A stretch of DNA of 64,000 bases from positions 19,487,915-19,551,914 of the forward strand of contig CAIIXF020000001.1 of assembly GCA_903813345.2 (NCBI GenBank), read 5' to 3'. Made by a program: the position numbers and the translations under genes. Source of the DNA: Owenia fusiformis (taxonomy: Eukaryota; Annelida; Polychaeta; Sabellida; Oweniidae). Below, piece by piece: positions 1 through 36,900 of the stretch. Position 1 is the stretch's first letter. Every line of letters begins with the position of its first letter. The notes under the pieces are model-generated. The model was given only the letters and a program-made list of their open reading frames with translations, was not told the DNA's origin and made no database searches.

Positions 1-2670
1 TGTGTGACCACTCAAAATGTCCGGAATGGCCACATTATAGGGGGTCAATAATACATTTGTATTTAAAAAAGTCAATGGTTCTCAAGATATTTCCCAAAAA
101 CTGATTTTAGAATGAAAACTCCACTATTTTCTCCTTTGATCCTGTCCCTAGCTCTGATTTCGTTACTCGGCTGGGAAAAAAGGTTTGTTGGTATCATTTT
201 ATTCCAGACACTCTCTAGAATAAATTCATCTTGGGTGGAATAAAAATGTGTGGTAAACGAATTCGCTATGGGCAGTTAAAGAGGCGCCATCTATTCATTT
301 TCAAACAGGGGGTAGGGGTATAAAATAATTTTTTAACACATTTTAATAGTAAAATGACATTGAAATACTAATAAAATCTTATCAAAAACATTATTTACAA
401 TCAGTATGAATTTTCTTGTGTGGATTAGGGTGAAAATAAGGGCATATCTTGAAATTCACTACAGGGGCGCCACCTATTTCTGTACGTGTACTAACTTATT
501 TTAGATTCGTTAAGGTACGAAATGTACTGAAAAAATTCATTCTGAAGGACCTATACATGTTCATACCACATACTTAAAATTAGATCAATAGCTTATGTAC
601 CAGCGGAGAAAAAATTTAAGTCCAGAGATTTTCTCTTCAGAAATCATCTATGTGAAGGTCATTGATCAATTTTGGCTTGGTAACATATTTGCCACTGAAG
701 GCGAAATAGGTCAAATGGCCACGCCCTTTTTTACGCGAATTCTCCCCCCCCCCATTTTTGCATCTCCGGAACCGTTGGACATAGAAGGTTGTGTGACCAC
801 CCAAAATGTCCGGAATGGCCACATTATAGGGGGTCAATAATACATATGTATTTAAAAAAGTCAATGGTTCTCAAGATATTTGCCAAAAACTGATTTTAGC
901 ATGTTACGCACAACAGTTTTCATCTATCCTGCATCATTTAAGACTGAATCCGCAGCTTCTATCTAGTCAGATCAGCGAAGGAAACAAACTTTTTTGGTTG
1001 TTGAGTTGAAAATTAAAATTTTTTAAATGTATAATCATATTCCTACATCTTATTAGTATAATATTATGACAAAGCAAGAGTACGTACACCATTTTGAGTT
1101 TATTTGAGATACATATGCTCCATATTTTGGAAGTTATTAAGGTGACATATGGTCACCCCTGGGACGTCAGAAGCCAAAATGAGAATTAATAATTTCTAAA
1201 ATGTACAATCATTTTTCTACTTCTTATTACTAATATTATGACAAAGCAAGAGTACATACACCATTTTGACCACATTTGAGATACATATGCTCCATATTTT
1301 GGAAGTTATTAAGGTGACATATGGTCACCCCTGGGACGTCAGAAGCCAAAATGAGAATTAATATTTTTTTAAATGTACAATCATTTTCTTACTTCTTATT
1401 ACTAATATTATGACAAAGCAAGAGTACATACACCATTTTGACCACATTTGAGATACATATGCTCCATATTTTGGAAGTTATTAAGGTGACATATGGTCAC
1501 CCCTGGGACGTCAGAAGCCAAAATGAGAATTAATATTTTTTTAAATGTACAATCATTTTCTTACTTCTTATTACTAATATTATGACAAAGCAAGAGTACA
1601 TACACCATTTTGACCACATTTGAGAAACATATGCTCCATATTTTGGAAGTTATAAAGGTGAGATATGGTCACCCCTGGGACGTCAGAAGCCAAAATGAGA
1701 ATTAATATTTCTAAAATGTACAATCATTTTTTCTACTTCTTATTAGTAATATTATGACAAAGCAACAGTACATACAACATTTTGAGCACATTTGAGATGC
1801 ATATGCTCCATATTTTGGAAGTTAATAACGTGAGATATGGTCACCCCTATCCTGCATGATACCAAAATTTTAAATTTCAATAAATTTTTTCTCCGCTGGT
1901 ACATAAGCTATTGATTTAATTTTAAGTATGTGGTATGAACATGTATAGGTCCTTCAGAATGAATTTTTTCAGTACATTTCGTACCTTAACGAATCTAAAA
2001 TAAGTTAGTACACGTACAGAAATAGGTGGCGCCCCTGTAGTGAATTTCAAGATATGCCCTTATTTTCACCCTAATCCACACAAGAAAATTCATACTGATT
2101 GTAAATAATGTTTTTGATAAGATTTTATTAGTATTTCAATGTCATTTTACTATTAAAATGTGTTAAAAAATTATTTTATACCCCTACCCCCTGTTTGAAA
2201 AGGAATAGATGGCGCCTCTTTAACTGCCCATAGCGAATTCGTTTACCACACATTTTTATTCCACCCAAGATGAATTTATTCTAGAGAGTGTCTGGAATAA
2301 AATGATACCAACAAACCTTTTTCCCAGCCGAGTAACGAAATCGGAGCTAGGGACAGGATCAAAGGAGAAAATAGTGGAGTTTTCATTCTAAAATCAGTTT
2401 TTGGGAAATATCTTGAGAACCATTGACTTTTTTAAATACAAATGTATTATTGACCCCCTATAATGTGGCCATTCCGGACATTTTGAGTGGTCACACAACC
2501 TTCTATGTCCAACGGTTCTGGAGATGCAAAAATGGGGGGGGGGAGTATTTGCGTAAAAAAGGGCGTGGCCATTTGACCTATTTCGCCTTCAGTGGCAAAT
2601 ATGTTACCAAGCCAAAATTGATCAATGACCTTCACATAGATGATTTCTGAAGAGAAAATCTCTGGACATA
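1..2670. repeat. Large inverted repeat (about 0.8 kb arms) around a minisatellite
   Basis: The left part 1-620 is the reverse complement of about 1885-2498, and left 600-790 is the reverse complement of 2498-2668. The left side also repeats its own start: 791-900 matches 1-110. The unit is therefore about 790 bp, present head to tail on the left and inverted on the right. No coding potential is visible; the two short ORFs seen in both arms are the same sequence read twice. It may extend left of the window. A foldback-type DNA element is the likeliest reading. Confidence 0.8.
1012..1852. repeat. 172-bp minisatellite, about five copies
   Basis: The marker GGGACGTCAG recurs at 1161, 1333, 1505 and about 1677, and ATTATGACAAAGCA recurs with the same 172-bp step. 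Copies 2 to 4 are almost identical. The last copy departs from the consensus at its 3' end (GTCACCCCTATCCTGC). The array forms the loop between the inverted arms at 1-2670. Confidence 0.9.
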
Positions 2671-2869
2671 GAAGTGCATACTCAACCAGCATGAGCTACT
2701 AGAGTACTTACATTATCATAATTGTAGAATTGAACCTGTGGTCTTGTTTGTTTTGTTTTTATAAGGCCTAGTTTTAACTTCATATCTGTACAAAAATTGT
2801 ATTTTATAGATATGTTGGCCATTGGTATGTATATTCCCCTCTTCCCCATGTATTTGTATTTAATAAGAT

Positions 2870-26489
<23,620 letters not shown>

Positions 26490-27904
26490 GTTGTCGACTT
26501 TGATTTACTTATGATAATGTTTCCATTGGACTGTGGTGATGAAAAAAGTTTGTAGAAACAACAAAGCGAAGTAAGTCACTCATTTTCCAAAATATTGTGT
26601 CTTGTCACTCCACAGGTACTTTTACGAAATACGCGGACACATATAGTGCGAAATGTATTTCGATGTTTATTTGTCAATTTTATTCTATTTTGAAATATTA
26701 ATAAGTATAACGAGTATTTTTCATGTTTCCCTTACTTGAAAAGTACATTATAGTCGATCTTAAAGTGAATATAAAAGTTCAAATATTTTGCGGTTAAGGT
26801 CTCATGGAAGTTAACAGGAAATGACAAAACAGGAAGTGACAAGATTATTTGCATTTTTAGATATTTTTTGAACAAAGATAACAGAGTTCACTTTTGACCT
26901 CCAGTCAATTCAACTAGTTCCAAATACCATTTACAGGTCCAGGATCACAATGTTTATGGTCAGAATGACCCTAAATATCATGAAATAACCTTTTCAGCCC
27001 TATGAAAATGTGACTGAAAAATAGCTAAAAGAAGGAGGTAGGAAAGGTCACCGAACAGAATCTTTTGAATTTTTCAGAAAATGTGCCCAATATATTGCTC
27101 TAAATAGTACAATCTTTGAAAATTTGATATCATTCATAGAAAGAGAAAAAAAATGAAAAAACTGATTTCAAAAGCGATCTATTTTCCTTTTTATGACCGC
27201 CATTTTTGTTTACGACAATTTTCTAAAATTTCAAAGATTGTATCAGTTAGAGCATTATATTAGGCACATTTTCTGAAAAATTCAAAAGATTCTGTTCAGT
27301 GACCTTCCCTAGCTCCTACTTTTAGCTTTTTTTCAGTCACACTTTCAAGGGACTAAAAAGGTTATTTCATCATGTTTAGGGTCATTCTGACCATGCACAT
27401 TGTGATCCTGGTCATGTAAATGATATGTGGAAACAGTTAAATTGACTGGAGGTCAAACCAGAACTCTGTTATCTTTGTTCAAAAAACGTCTAAAAATGCC
27501 AAAAAAATTGTCACTTCCTGTTTTGTCATCTCCTGTTAACTTCCATGAGACCTTAATGCGGATGGGTTTCCCAACATTTGAAAGGTCACCTCGCTATTGA
27601 TAACTTTTGGCCGTATATCCTCACAAAGTTCATTCTCCTGGCATATGTATGGAACTTTGAAGTCTTTTTAAACTTAAATAGATTAAATTCATTCTCTAAA
27701 TGGTCATAATTGAAGTAATTGAAATATAAAATAGTTCTCGTAATTGATTGAGCATGCGCTTCGGGAACTTCCTGTATTTTGACCTACTTCAATGTTTTTG
27801 TCATCTATTTCAAAATTGCTAAACAAAAGTGGAGACAACTGCTGTAGTAGATCTAATGCGAACTCAATAGCATAACAAAAGTAAGGGGTAATAACTTTGT
27901 TATC
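26490..27904. promoter_or_regulatory. Divergent NKAIN/ASPH spacer, presumed to hold both promoters
   Basis: This is the 1.4 kb between the two start codons, which point away from each other. It must contain the 5' UTRs and promoters unless further 5' non-coding exons exist. Over half of it (26790-27561) is an inverted-repeat element. No clear TATA box or CpG island was recognised. The role is inferred from gene orientation only. Confidence 0.5.
26790..27561. mobile_element. 0.77 kb foldback MITE in the divergent spacer
   Basis: The left end GCGGTTAAGGTCTCATGGAA and right end TTCCATGAGACCTTAATGCG are inverted. The arms (26790-27125 and 27218-27561) match along most of their length (ACAGGAAGTGACAA, GACTGGAGGTCAAA, CAGAATCTTTTGAATTTTTC and complements). 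The loop is about 90 bp. There is no ORF. The arms differ by roughly one base in ten or fifteen by eye, so it is not very recent. Confidence 0.85.
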
Positions 27905-30900
27905 ATGGGTTCAAAGAAGCGGCAAGATGCATCGAAGAAGGGGACAGAGAAATCTTCGAAGAAAGGTGAGAAAAAAGTTTGTCTTGTCAATCAATTCAAT
28001 GAACTGACACATGTTATCCAGCATGTATTCCACTGGAAAGTACACACAAAGTTTTGCATAGAAGATCGCTTGCGTTCTCCTTTGTATTTAACAACATACA
28101 TAAGAGGGAGCAACAAACTAAATGATTCGTAAGTGTGCAGTGGTACAAACCACAAGAACTTGAAGCGCCATCCATAGAAACGCAAGGGAGAAATTGTGAT
28201 GTTTTCTAGAAGTAGAAGAAGAAAACTTGTTCAAATATTGAAAAATTTAAGTGCTAAGTTGTCCAAAATAGCTCATGTGATCTCATTTCAAGGATAAATT
28301 ATTTTTATGTCACAAACAAGCTGGCCTAAAATATTTGAAGATCTTCAACTTTGAAGCAACCAACGATTTACACAAAAGTAACAGAACATTCCTAGACTTC
28401 CCTTATATTGTTGATTTTGCCCTTTTCACAATTTTATTTTTAAAATTTGTATAACAACCTTAGGGCGCCTCTGACCAACTGCTGAGCATAGTGAAACGAT
28501 CATGAAAGAGAATGTGCTAAATTCAAAGCCCGGTGTGGGAATCAAACTTAGACCCTCAAGTTCAAACTGGACCCTCAAGTTCAAAGTTTGTTTTGTTTGT
28601 ATCTTTCTCTGCGTTCTGATGTTCAAAGTCTGGAGCTCTACTGACTGAGCAATTTACTATCCATGTTCCATTATCATGTAATGCCACCCCCCTCGAAGAA
28701 CAATGACCCATCGTCATCCTTATATTGACATAGGCACATACCTTATCTAAAACCAATGTAACAACCCAAGGGTATCTCCAGCCTTATAGTGTAACAAGAA
28801 GGATACAGACATTAAAGAGAGTGTGCTAAATTCAATGTCCCATAAGGGAATTAACCCAGTACCCTCAAGTTCAAAGTTATATACCCTCCCAGAGATGCTC
28901 TACTGACTGAACTATAGGAGCTTAAGCAACCTGTAACTTGCTATCCAGGATCAGAACATTTGTATGGAATCAACTCAACGGACTTATAATGTTCAGTCAT
29001 GTTTCACAGGTATACTGCTGTGTAATTTATTCTTCATGTTTCACCATGGGGTTTTTATTAAAGAATTGCATGAGTGTAACATACATGTACTAAACATGCA
29101 ATGCATCATATCATTCCCTTGAGTTGAATTAAATTTAAGCATGCCCAGCATATAATTTGATGAAAAATGATGTCAAAGTGGATATTTTATATTAAATTTA
29201 AATGTATTATTAATGTATTTAAATGTATCATTTTAAATTTATTCAGTCATTTGAGGCAAATGTGAATTCTGAAAATGAGAATTTTGCACCCACACTGAAA
29301 TTGGTCAAAATATGCATATTTTTCATGATTTTTCTCGAGGGTGCAAATGGATTTTCAGGTGGGTGCAAGCCTGATTTTAAAATCTCAGGTGGGTGCTACG
29401 CCTACTTGCTTTAACGGTGGGGAGATCAATCCTATATTTTAGGATCTTACTGATTTAAATTGGATCACTTTATTATATATCTGTATATGTCCTAGCCTGA
29501 ACTAAAGCAAATGATTTTCAATTGTAGATACTACTCAGAAATCTCAGCCTAGTACACCTTCAAACAACAGCAAACGTAAATCTGAATCTGCTAAAGACAC
29601 GTCACAAACTGCAGGCTCTTCAACCAGAATATTCATTGTACTTCTTATACTAGGTACACTAACAGCTGGCACAGTCTATGTTTACATTAACAATATAGGA
29701 GACTCCCAGATTATCCTAGGTAAGGGAACCTTTCAAAATATCAATATTATTTCAAAAGCTCAACTGACTTAGTTTATAGATAAAGGGGAGAAAAAAGAGA
29801 GAGGTAAATAGTTTTATGCTGATTTAATTTAGTTACACCCCTGTCAGAACAGGGTGGCGTCCTTACTGCACTGTTGCTGCCGTACAATGACCAAAAATGC
29901 ACAAGGTCAGCGGCAAGCGTGAACATAATGCGAAAAACACACTTATGGGATTAAGATTGAAATCTTTTGGCTATGTGATAATCAGTGAACCCAAGGCAAT
30001 TACAATGTTGCCGTTGAAGTGCAGTAAGAACGTCACCCCAATTTGATGGGTGTATTATGAAATCACTCAAATTTAAACTATGTTTTTATGGTTTGTGAAT
30101 TGATATTTGTTTCTTAAGTTTCTGAATGAAATTGCACTATTGACACATTGACACACAAAGATCAATAAATTAATTTTTATTAACTTAGCAGATTGAACAG
30201 ATTGAACAGATTGAGATGTTAAATGCTGAGCAGTACATTAAATGCCTGGTAATTAATGGCTCACTTCAATTTTTATGATTGAGTTTTATGTTAATTATTG
30301 AATTATGATTTATATGTTTTCCAACCCTGAACGCAAGACTTAGTTCAAAATTAACGATGAAGATGAAACTCACTTCTAAGAAGCAAAGTCAAACAAACTG
30401 AAAGAGTATCATTTTACCAAAGAGAGATCATTTTTGTCTAAATTTTTTAATTAAGGATACATGTAACATTGTTGATATTATAGTTCAAACTTAGATCTAG
30501 GTTTAACATACAAGTTTAACATTTTACATGGAGACTCGTATGATGTTAGTCAGTATTGTACTTGTATAGCCTGAAATCACAGGTTCATAGTAAGAGGTGT
30601 TCACCAGGGCCTAAGGGCATTAAAGTGGCCATAGGCCCAGGCTTTGCAGTAGAGTCTTAATTTATAACAATGGTAAAACGTGAAAATAGTGATCACATAC
30701 TTGGGTACATATCAAGCCTTCCCTAGAGGCAGAACTCTTTCAAGATATATTTTACGATTTATAAAAGCAGATGAAATAAGCACTTCAGAATTCTATGACT
30801 TTGATCCCAATTTTGCAGGACACACTCTCTCTTTTGGCTATGGCTTATAATGCTATCAGACCTTCTTCAGGTGAACCCCTCTCAGTTTGAATACCTGCAT

Positions 30901-33900
30901 TCCATCCTCGGAGGATGCTGCATTCAGGCATTACAATCCTCCATCCACTGGCAGATCCAGGGGGAGGCCCATAGGGATCTGCCAGTGCCGTCTATACAGT
31001 TTCACCATAAAATCTTTATTGCCTGATTGCATTGTTATTCTGGTACCCTAAATTCTCAACCCACCCCTCCTTTGTAGCTATTACTCTGCATTCGACTATG
31101 TTATAAAGAATCAGAAAATGGGCACCATATATGGTAAAACACTGAAAGACATTCTATTGGTCTTTGTGATTACATGTATATATGTATTTATAATCTAGTC
31201 ACCTTTCATAGAGGTAATAGGTGACATGTCATTTAACAATCATTTGACATTTGAATTTACATGTATTATTTTATCAAATTGTGCAACATGGTGTGATATA
31301 TTGAATTTTAGCTTTCACTTATTGATATTTATGATGACTCTCATGTACACTATTGTAAAGTGACCTTATAATGACCAGTGTCTCATAAGCTGACATCGGC
31401 TTGTAGTACTTTTGTAGTATTTTAATCATGTTCTATTTATGTGTAAAACATGTATGAATATACCAGGGACACTATACACTATAATAAAATATTTTAATAG
31501 AAATGAATAAATTATAAACTAACAAATCAATCAAAAGCATGTTAAATGACACTCTAATTACTCTGATGCGAGAAGGTAGTTACCAGTTTCGCCACCAGGT
31601 GGCTGATTCGGGGGAAATAACATGGGTATTGCAATATTCCCTTAAACTTGAATATTCATCAGTTTTAGTGGTTCACTTTTCATATTACCCTTATGTATGT
31701 GATAGTTATACAATTTAAAATATCTCCAAGAAAATATTATCTGCCCAACACAAGAAAAGATATTTCACTTTTTGTGGTTTTACAACATGGGGTCTATGAG
31801 GAATCTCCCCGACCTTGAAATCACATTTTCAAAGAAAATTAAATTTTCAAAAGTTGATAAACTCTTTTCAAAACCACATTTCTAGATGTAATGTTACATG
31901 TAGATTCAAAATATGACATCAGTTTTACTGAATTGTGACTCTTTAATGACGTAAATCAAGATTATTTCTACTTGCATCTAGGATATTGAAACACAAGCTA
32001 TTTAAGTATGACTACTTCAAACTACATGACTTGTATATTTGACTGGTTATAAATGGTAATATCTTCATAAAATCCTATATGCTTTAATCTTTGTCAAGCG
32101 TACCATTCTTATTTTTTTACATATTTCTATTTTTAGGTAATTTTAGAGAATCCATAGAGGCTAGTTTTACATCAATATTTAAATCAACACCTGAAAAACA
32201 AACAGCTAAACAACCAGATAAAAAACAAACATCTAAACAAGCAGATAAAAAGCAAACAAAGAAAGACAATGCAGCTGAAAAAGAAAACAAGCCAACAAAA
32301 CCATCAACTCAGGAATCTGAAGCTAGTAATAAGGCAAAAGAATCAAAACCCTATGCTAAAGCTAGTATTACTAATAGTGCTGATCAAAACATTCAAAAAG
32401 AACTTGATACTGCAGATGATCTAGTTCAGGTAAGGTTCTATTCAGTATCCTATGACTTATTTTTTGTTTAAATTTTGAATCTTTTACTCTACTCGTCTAC
32501 TGTGATCTTTTGAAAATATTGCAAGGGTCAGTATATGGTGTCAAAAATGCTATAATTTACAGTATTTTGAAATGTTATCTTCGTTATGATTGGTACAATT
32601 ATCACGCCCGGTGATCGCACAAAAATGATGGAGGGGGGATTAGGCGATTTCTGCAAGAAAACCCAACAAATTTGGAAGATTTATTTTTTCAAGAGAAAAT
32701 TTGCAACTGATTTGCCAAATGAATAGGCGCAGTGCATGGCAAAATATGTTAGGTCATCTAGTATTTTTTTTTGAAGTGATACCCTTCTAAGATATGAGAT
32801 CTATTAACCCTTTCACGACGATAGGCTCCATATGGAGCCCTATTATGTAATACCTTTCAGGACGATAGGCTCCTTTTGGCACCATTATTTTTATTTATAT
32901 ACCTCAATGAAATGACAATATCTCCAGTTCTATTCAGTATTTTTACACCAAATTTTGACAAGTTGTTCTAATGTGATAATCCTCACTAAAAATTGTATTT
33001 CAGTGATAAAATCCAAAGTATAGGTCATGGGCCGAAGGTAATTTGCAGTTTTCCTCTAAAAACCGCTCTTACTTATCCGTCACCAGGGCCAACATTTTCC
33101 TTTTATATTCACGTTGGGAAAGGGTTAAAAAAGGCGCATCATCACCAACGTGCAAAAGTCAATGTTTTGCTATAAATCGGGCAACAATGGTCTACTCAAC
33201 CTGTAATAGATAGGTATAAGGGACGTTATTATCACAAAACTAATGACATTGCTCACTTTTAAAAGTTAGTTTCCATGCGTTATACAAAAAATAATCGAAA
33301 TAAATTAATTTGGAATGGAGGGGGGGGGATCGGATGGACATCGTGATTCATTTTTACATTTTCATTTGACAACCATTTAGTGAATGTACATTTCGTGAAA
33401 CCCATATGTCCAAACAACTCTCAATTTGAACACTTTCTTGGTCCCAATTTTGTTCTCATTGATTTGCATGGTTTTGATTCAGTGTAAATACATGCTTATT
33501 TTAATTACTTACCCAATGTAGCAGAATTATATAAAGTGCATATGAACAGAGAAGGACAACACCCTTTTCAAAGTTTAATTTTGCTTCTTTAAAAGAGAAT
33601 ACTAGGCTCTATGTACCACCAGAAAGGGATTTTTGGTATGCTTTGAATGGAACAAGTTTGAAGAAAAACGGTGCAGTATGAGACTCGTAATCCTTGATTT
33701 TCAAACATCCGGTAGGTCAAAAATTCAAATTAATGGTCGAAGTTAGGACCGCGTGGGAACAAACTAATAGTTCGAACTTGATTCTGCTCTGCTCCCTAAG
33801 TTACAATACTGAATTAAATCGATGAATGTTTTGTTTAAGCTAATCTTTTGCAATGTAATTTCATATAAAAATAGATTCAATAAAAGCTTTGTGGATTCTG

Positions 33901-36900
33901 AAAATATTGTGATTTTGTTTCACCTGAATGTTATACATAACACTTAGACCCACAACGGAAAATTTAATCATATTTTAAATAAAATCTGGCTGTTCTATTG
34001 GCTATTAAATTACCCTTCTACTAGCTATCTAGGTATCTAGCTTATAGGCTGTTATAAAACCTACTGAGTTACTCCCTGCTGAAGGACAGTGGCACAGCTG
34101 CTGCTTCCACTCTAATCTAAGTGATAATACAAGTTCCATGAGCTAATTCTGAAAACAAATTCTGACAGCAAAATGAGTATTAAATAAAGTACCTTATCTT
34201 TTGTCTTGCACTAGTCAATGACTATAGTGTGCATTTTTTGAAATTATAACTTATGTGTCACTGATTTTTCATCTATAAAATACTATATGATTGATTTAGT
34301 ACAGAATGTTTATTTTTATATGTTAAAAACAAGTTATATCATCATTGTGGATTGTGGATTGTAGTCCCATAGCCATATTATTGTGTCTACTTTTAGAGAA
34401 AGCCAAATGATGCAATAAAAAAGTATGATGCACTCCTTCAACGTTACCCACAAAGCCCACGTGCCATATTTGGCAAAGCAGAGGCCCTCTCGAGACTAGC
34501 AGAGCTTGAACGCAGCAACCGTTTCTTGGAACAAAGCATCAACCAGTATCAAAAGGTAGGTATTGTTACTGAAAATATGCTAACGTTTTGTTTTTTACTA
34601 TCCATTCCTAATATGTGTACTATCCAAATTATCAATAGCTGATATATGTACTATCCATACCTAATATGTGTACTATCAAAAATTGTCCATATCTGATATA
34701 CGTACTATAGTGGAATCAATTGGTGCAAGGCCCCCATAGGGACCTTGCGTTTTCATACTAAAGTTTGTTTTGGAATTTTTTCTTATTGTTCTATGTATTT
34801 CAAGACATTTTAGAGACAGGGCCCTTTTTCTAAAGCCCTTTTTGGAAAAATAATTGAGATTACAGAGGATACCCATTATTACTGCTTTTTAACACAATGT
34901 TTAACAGAAAATTCAAATTCCAAACTCCTTGTCTCACTATATATTCACCAATGGAGAATGGAAGTTGAGCAACCAAACTTGGCACAAAGTTGGACCCTAA
35001 GATAATCTCTAATCTGAGGGGTGTGATCTTTTGTGTAATCATGCATTTGCCTAGCAACCTCATAGCAACCATCTAAAATAACACATTTTACAATATAAAT
35101 CCACTTAATATATGCTAGGATGCTATAAGACCATTACAGAAAGTCTTCTTATCATAAAATACAACAATTCAAACATATTTAAAGAAGTGACATCACCATG
35201 TTGCATAGCAACAACATGGCAACAGGTTACAATGCCCATTTTGACATTTGCACACCATATTCCTATTATATGCTCAATTGTATGCTTTTGGATCCCTTCC
35301 ACATTATTTCTTAACATACAAAAATTGTATTTAAGCATAAATGATGCAGTTATGCCTGACCATTTTCCCTAGCAACTTCCTAGCAACGGCTTAAAATAAT
35401 GCTTAAATTTGCCTAGCAATGACCGAGCAACAGCTTAAAATAGCAATGTTTCTCATAAAAATCTCACTATATATCCACTATTATGTAATATGTATGTCTT
35501 TTAATTTATAAAGCTTTGTTGCTGCACACTCAAAAATCTGCAGTCTCTTGTGTAAAGCATGATGGGACATTTCTTGTCTTATGTTTATCAAACTTCAAAA
35601 GTCCTGCAATTCATGTTTCAGTTCTGAGATAAAGTAAACACAAAATATTCATCGTATTTATCCTTGTTACAGTTTCAGCATTAATATCCATAAGATAATA
35701 CTCTATTTGGGTTAATTGCTACAATTTCCTTTGCAATTGCATAGTTTCGGTGCAGTAGAATGCACCATGGCATTTTCAGTTCCCTTTGCAGTCACATTTG
35801 GTGCATCCATATTTAATTATGACTTTACATGCCTCAGATGCTTGCGACAGTATTGTCCATCTGGGTATGCACAATCCTGATGCATCCTAAACCATCCCCA
35901 TAGGTTTGTTGAAGGAAGAACTGGATCCACTATATGCCATTGCCCCCATACATGTGCTCCTTGGAGCATGACATTATAGAGTGCTGCATCGCATGTTGGA
36001 GGTAATCTATCGGGATCCATCTGTCATGAGTGAACATGTGCCCGCGCATGGTATTGTAATTTGTCTCGCTGTTTGTAGGCTGGTAAACCAGGATAATGAA
36101 CCTCTCATTTTTTTGTGCCAATACCTTCTGTTGTTGTTACGGTTGATGGGCAATCTGCTAGAGTCAAAGGGACACCTGTTAGATCATTACATAAGTTCCA
36201 TTGCTTGAAAACTGTCACCTTGCTCTGATGGTAAAATCCAGATATGGTATCAGTTCCAGTATGGGCATGGAACATTTGCTATACATATACATATCGCTGC
36301 ACTTTAGTTCATGAGATTGCTAGAGCACTAGGACCACAAAGATCATGTGCGTTGCCAATGTTCCACATCCTTACTGGAACTGATACCACATCTGGATTTT
36401 ACCATCATAGTAAGGTGACAGTTTTCAAGCAATGGAACTTATGTAATAATCTTACAGGTGCCCTTTTGACAAGAAGCATATGTATGTGGGCAGTGGTATA
36501 TAGTGGATCCAGTTTTTCCTTCACCAAGCCTATGGGGATGGTTTAGGAGCCCATCAGGATTGTGGGTGCCCTGATGGACAATATTGCCCAAGCATCCATA
36601 GCATGTAAAGTCATAATTAAATGTGGATGCACCAAATGTGACTGCAAAGGGAACTGCTAATGCCATGGTGCATTCTACTGCATCCAACTATGCACCTGTA
36701 AAGGAAATTGAAGCAATTCACCAAAATAAAGTATTATCTTAGGGGTATTAATGCTGAAAATGAATCAAGTATTAATGTGATGAATCAGAACTGAAACATG
36801 AATTGCAATTTGATATACGTAAGACAAGAAATGTCCCATCATGCTTTACACAAGAGACTAAAAATTTTTAAGTGAGCAACTATAAAGCTTTATAAATTAC

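Noticed and set aside
637-2650. Two similar 75-81 residue ORF pairs on opposite strands (637-864 and 2423-2650)
   Set aside because: They are one repeat sequence read in both inverted arms; no splice context or family resemblance.
28600-28935. Possible tRNA genes on the minus strand
   Set aside because: A and B boxes are present but no cloverleaf can be formed, and both copies share a SINE body.
36244-36687. Complete gene in the palindrome centre
   Set aside because: Only short, decayed blocks resemble the TG-x-DTTS and Cys-rich family, and the sequence is inverted-duplicated; called a remnant instead.
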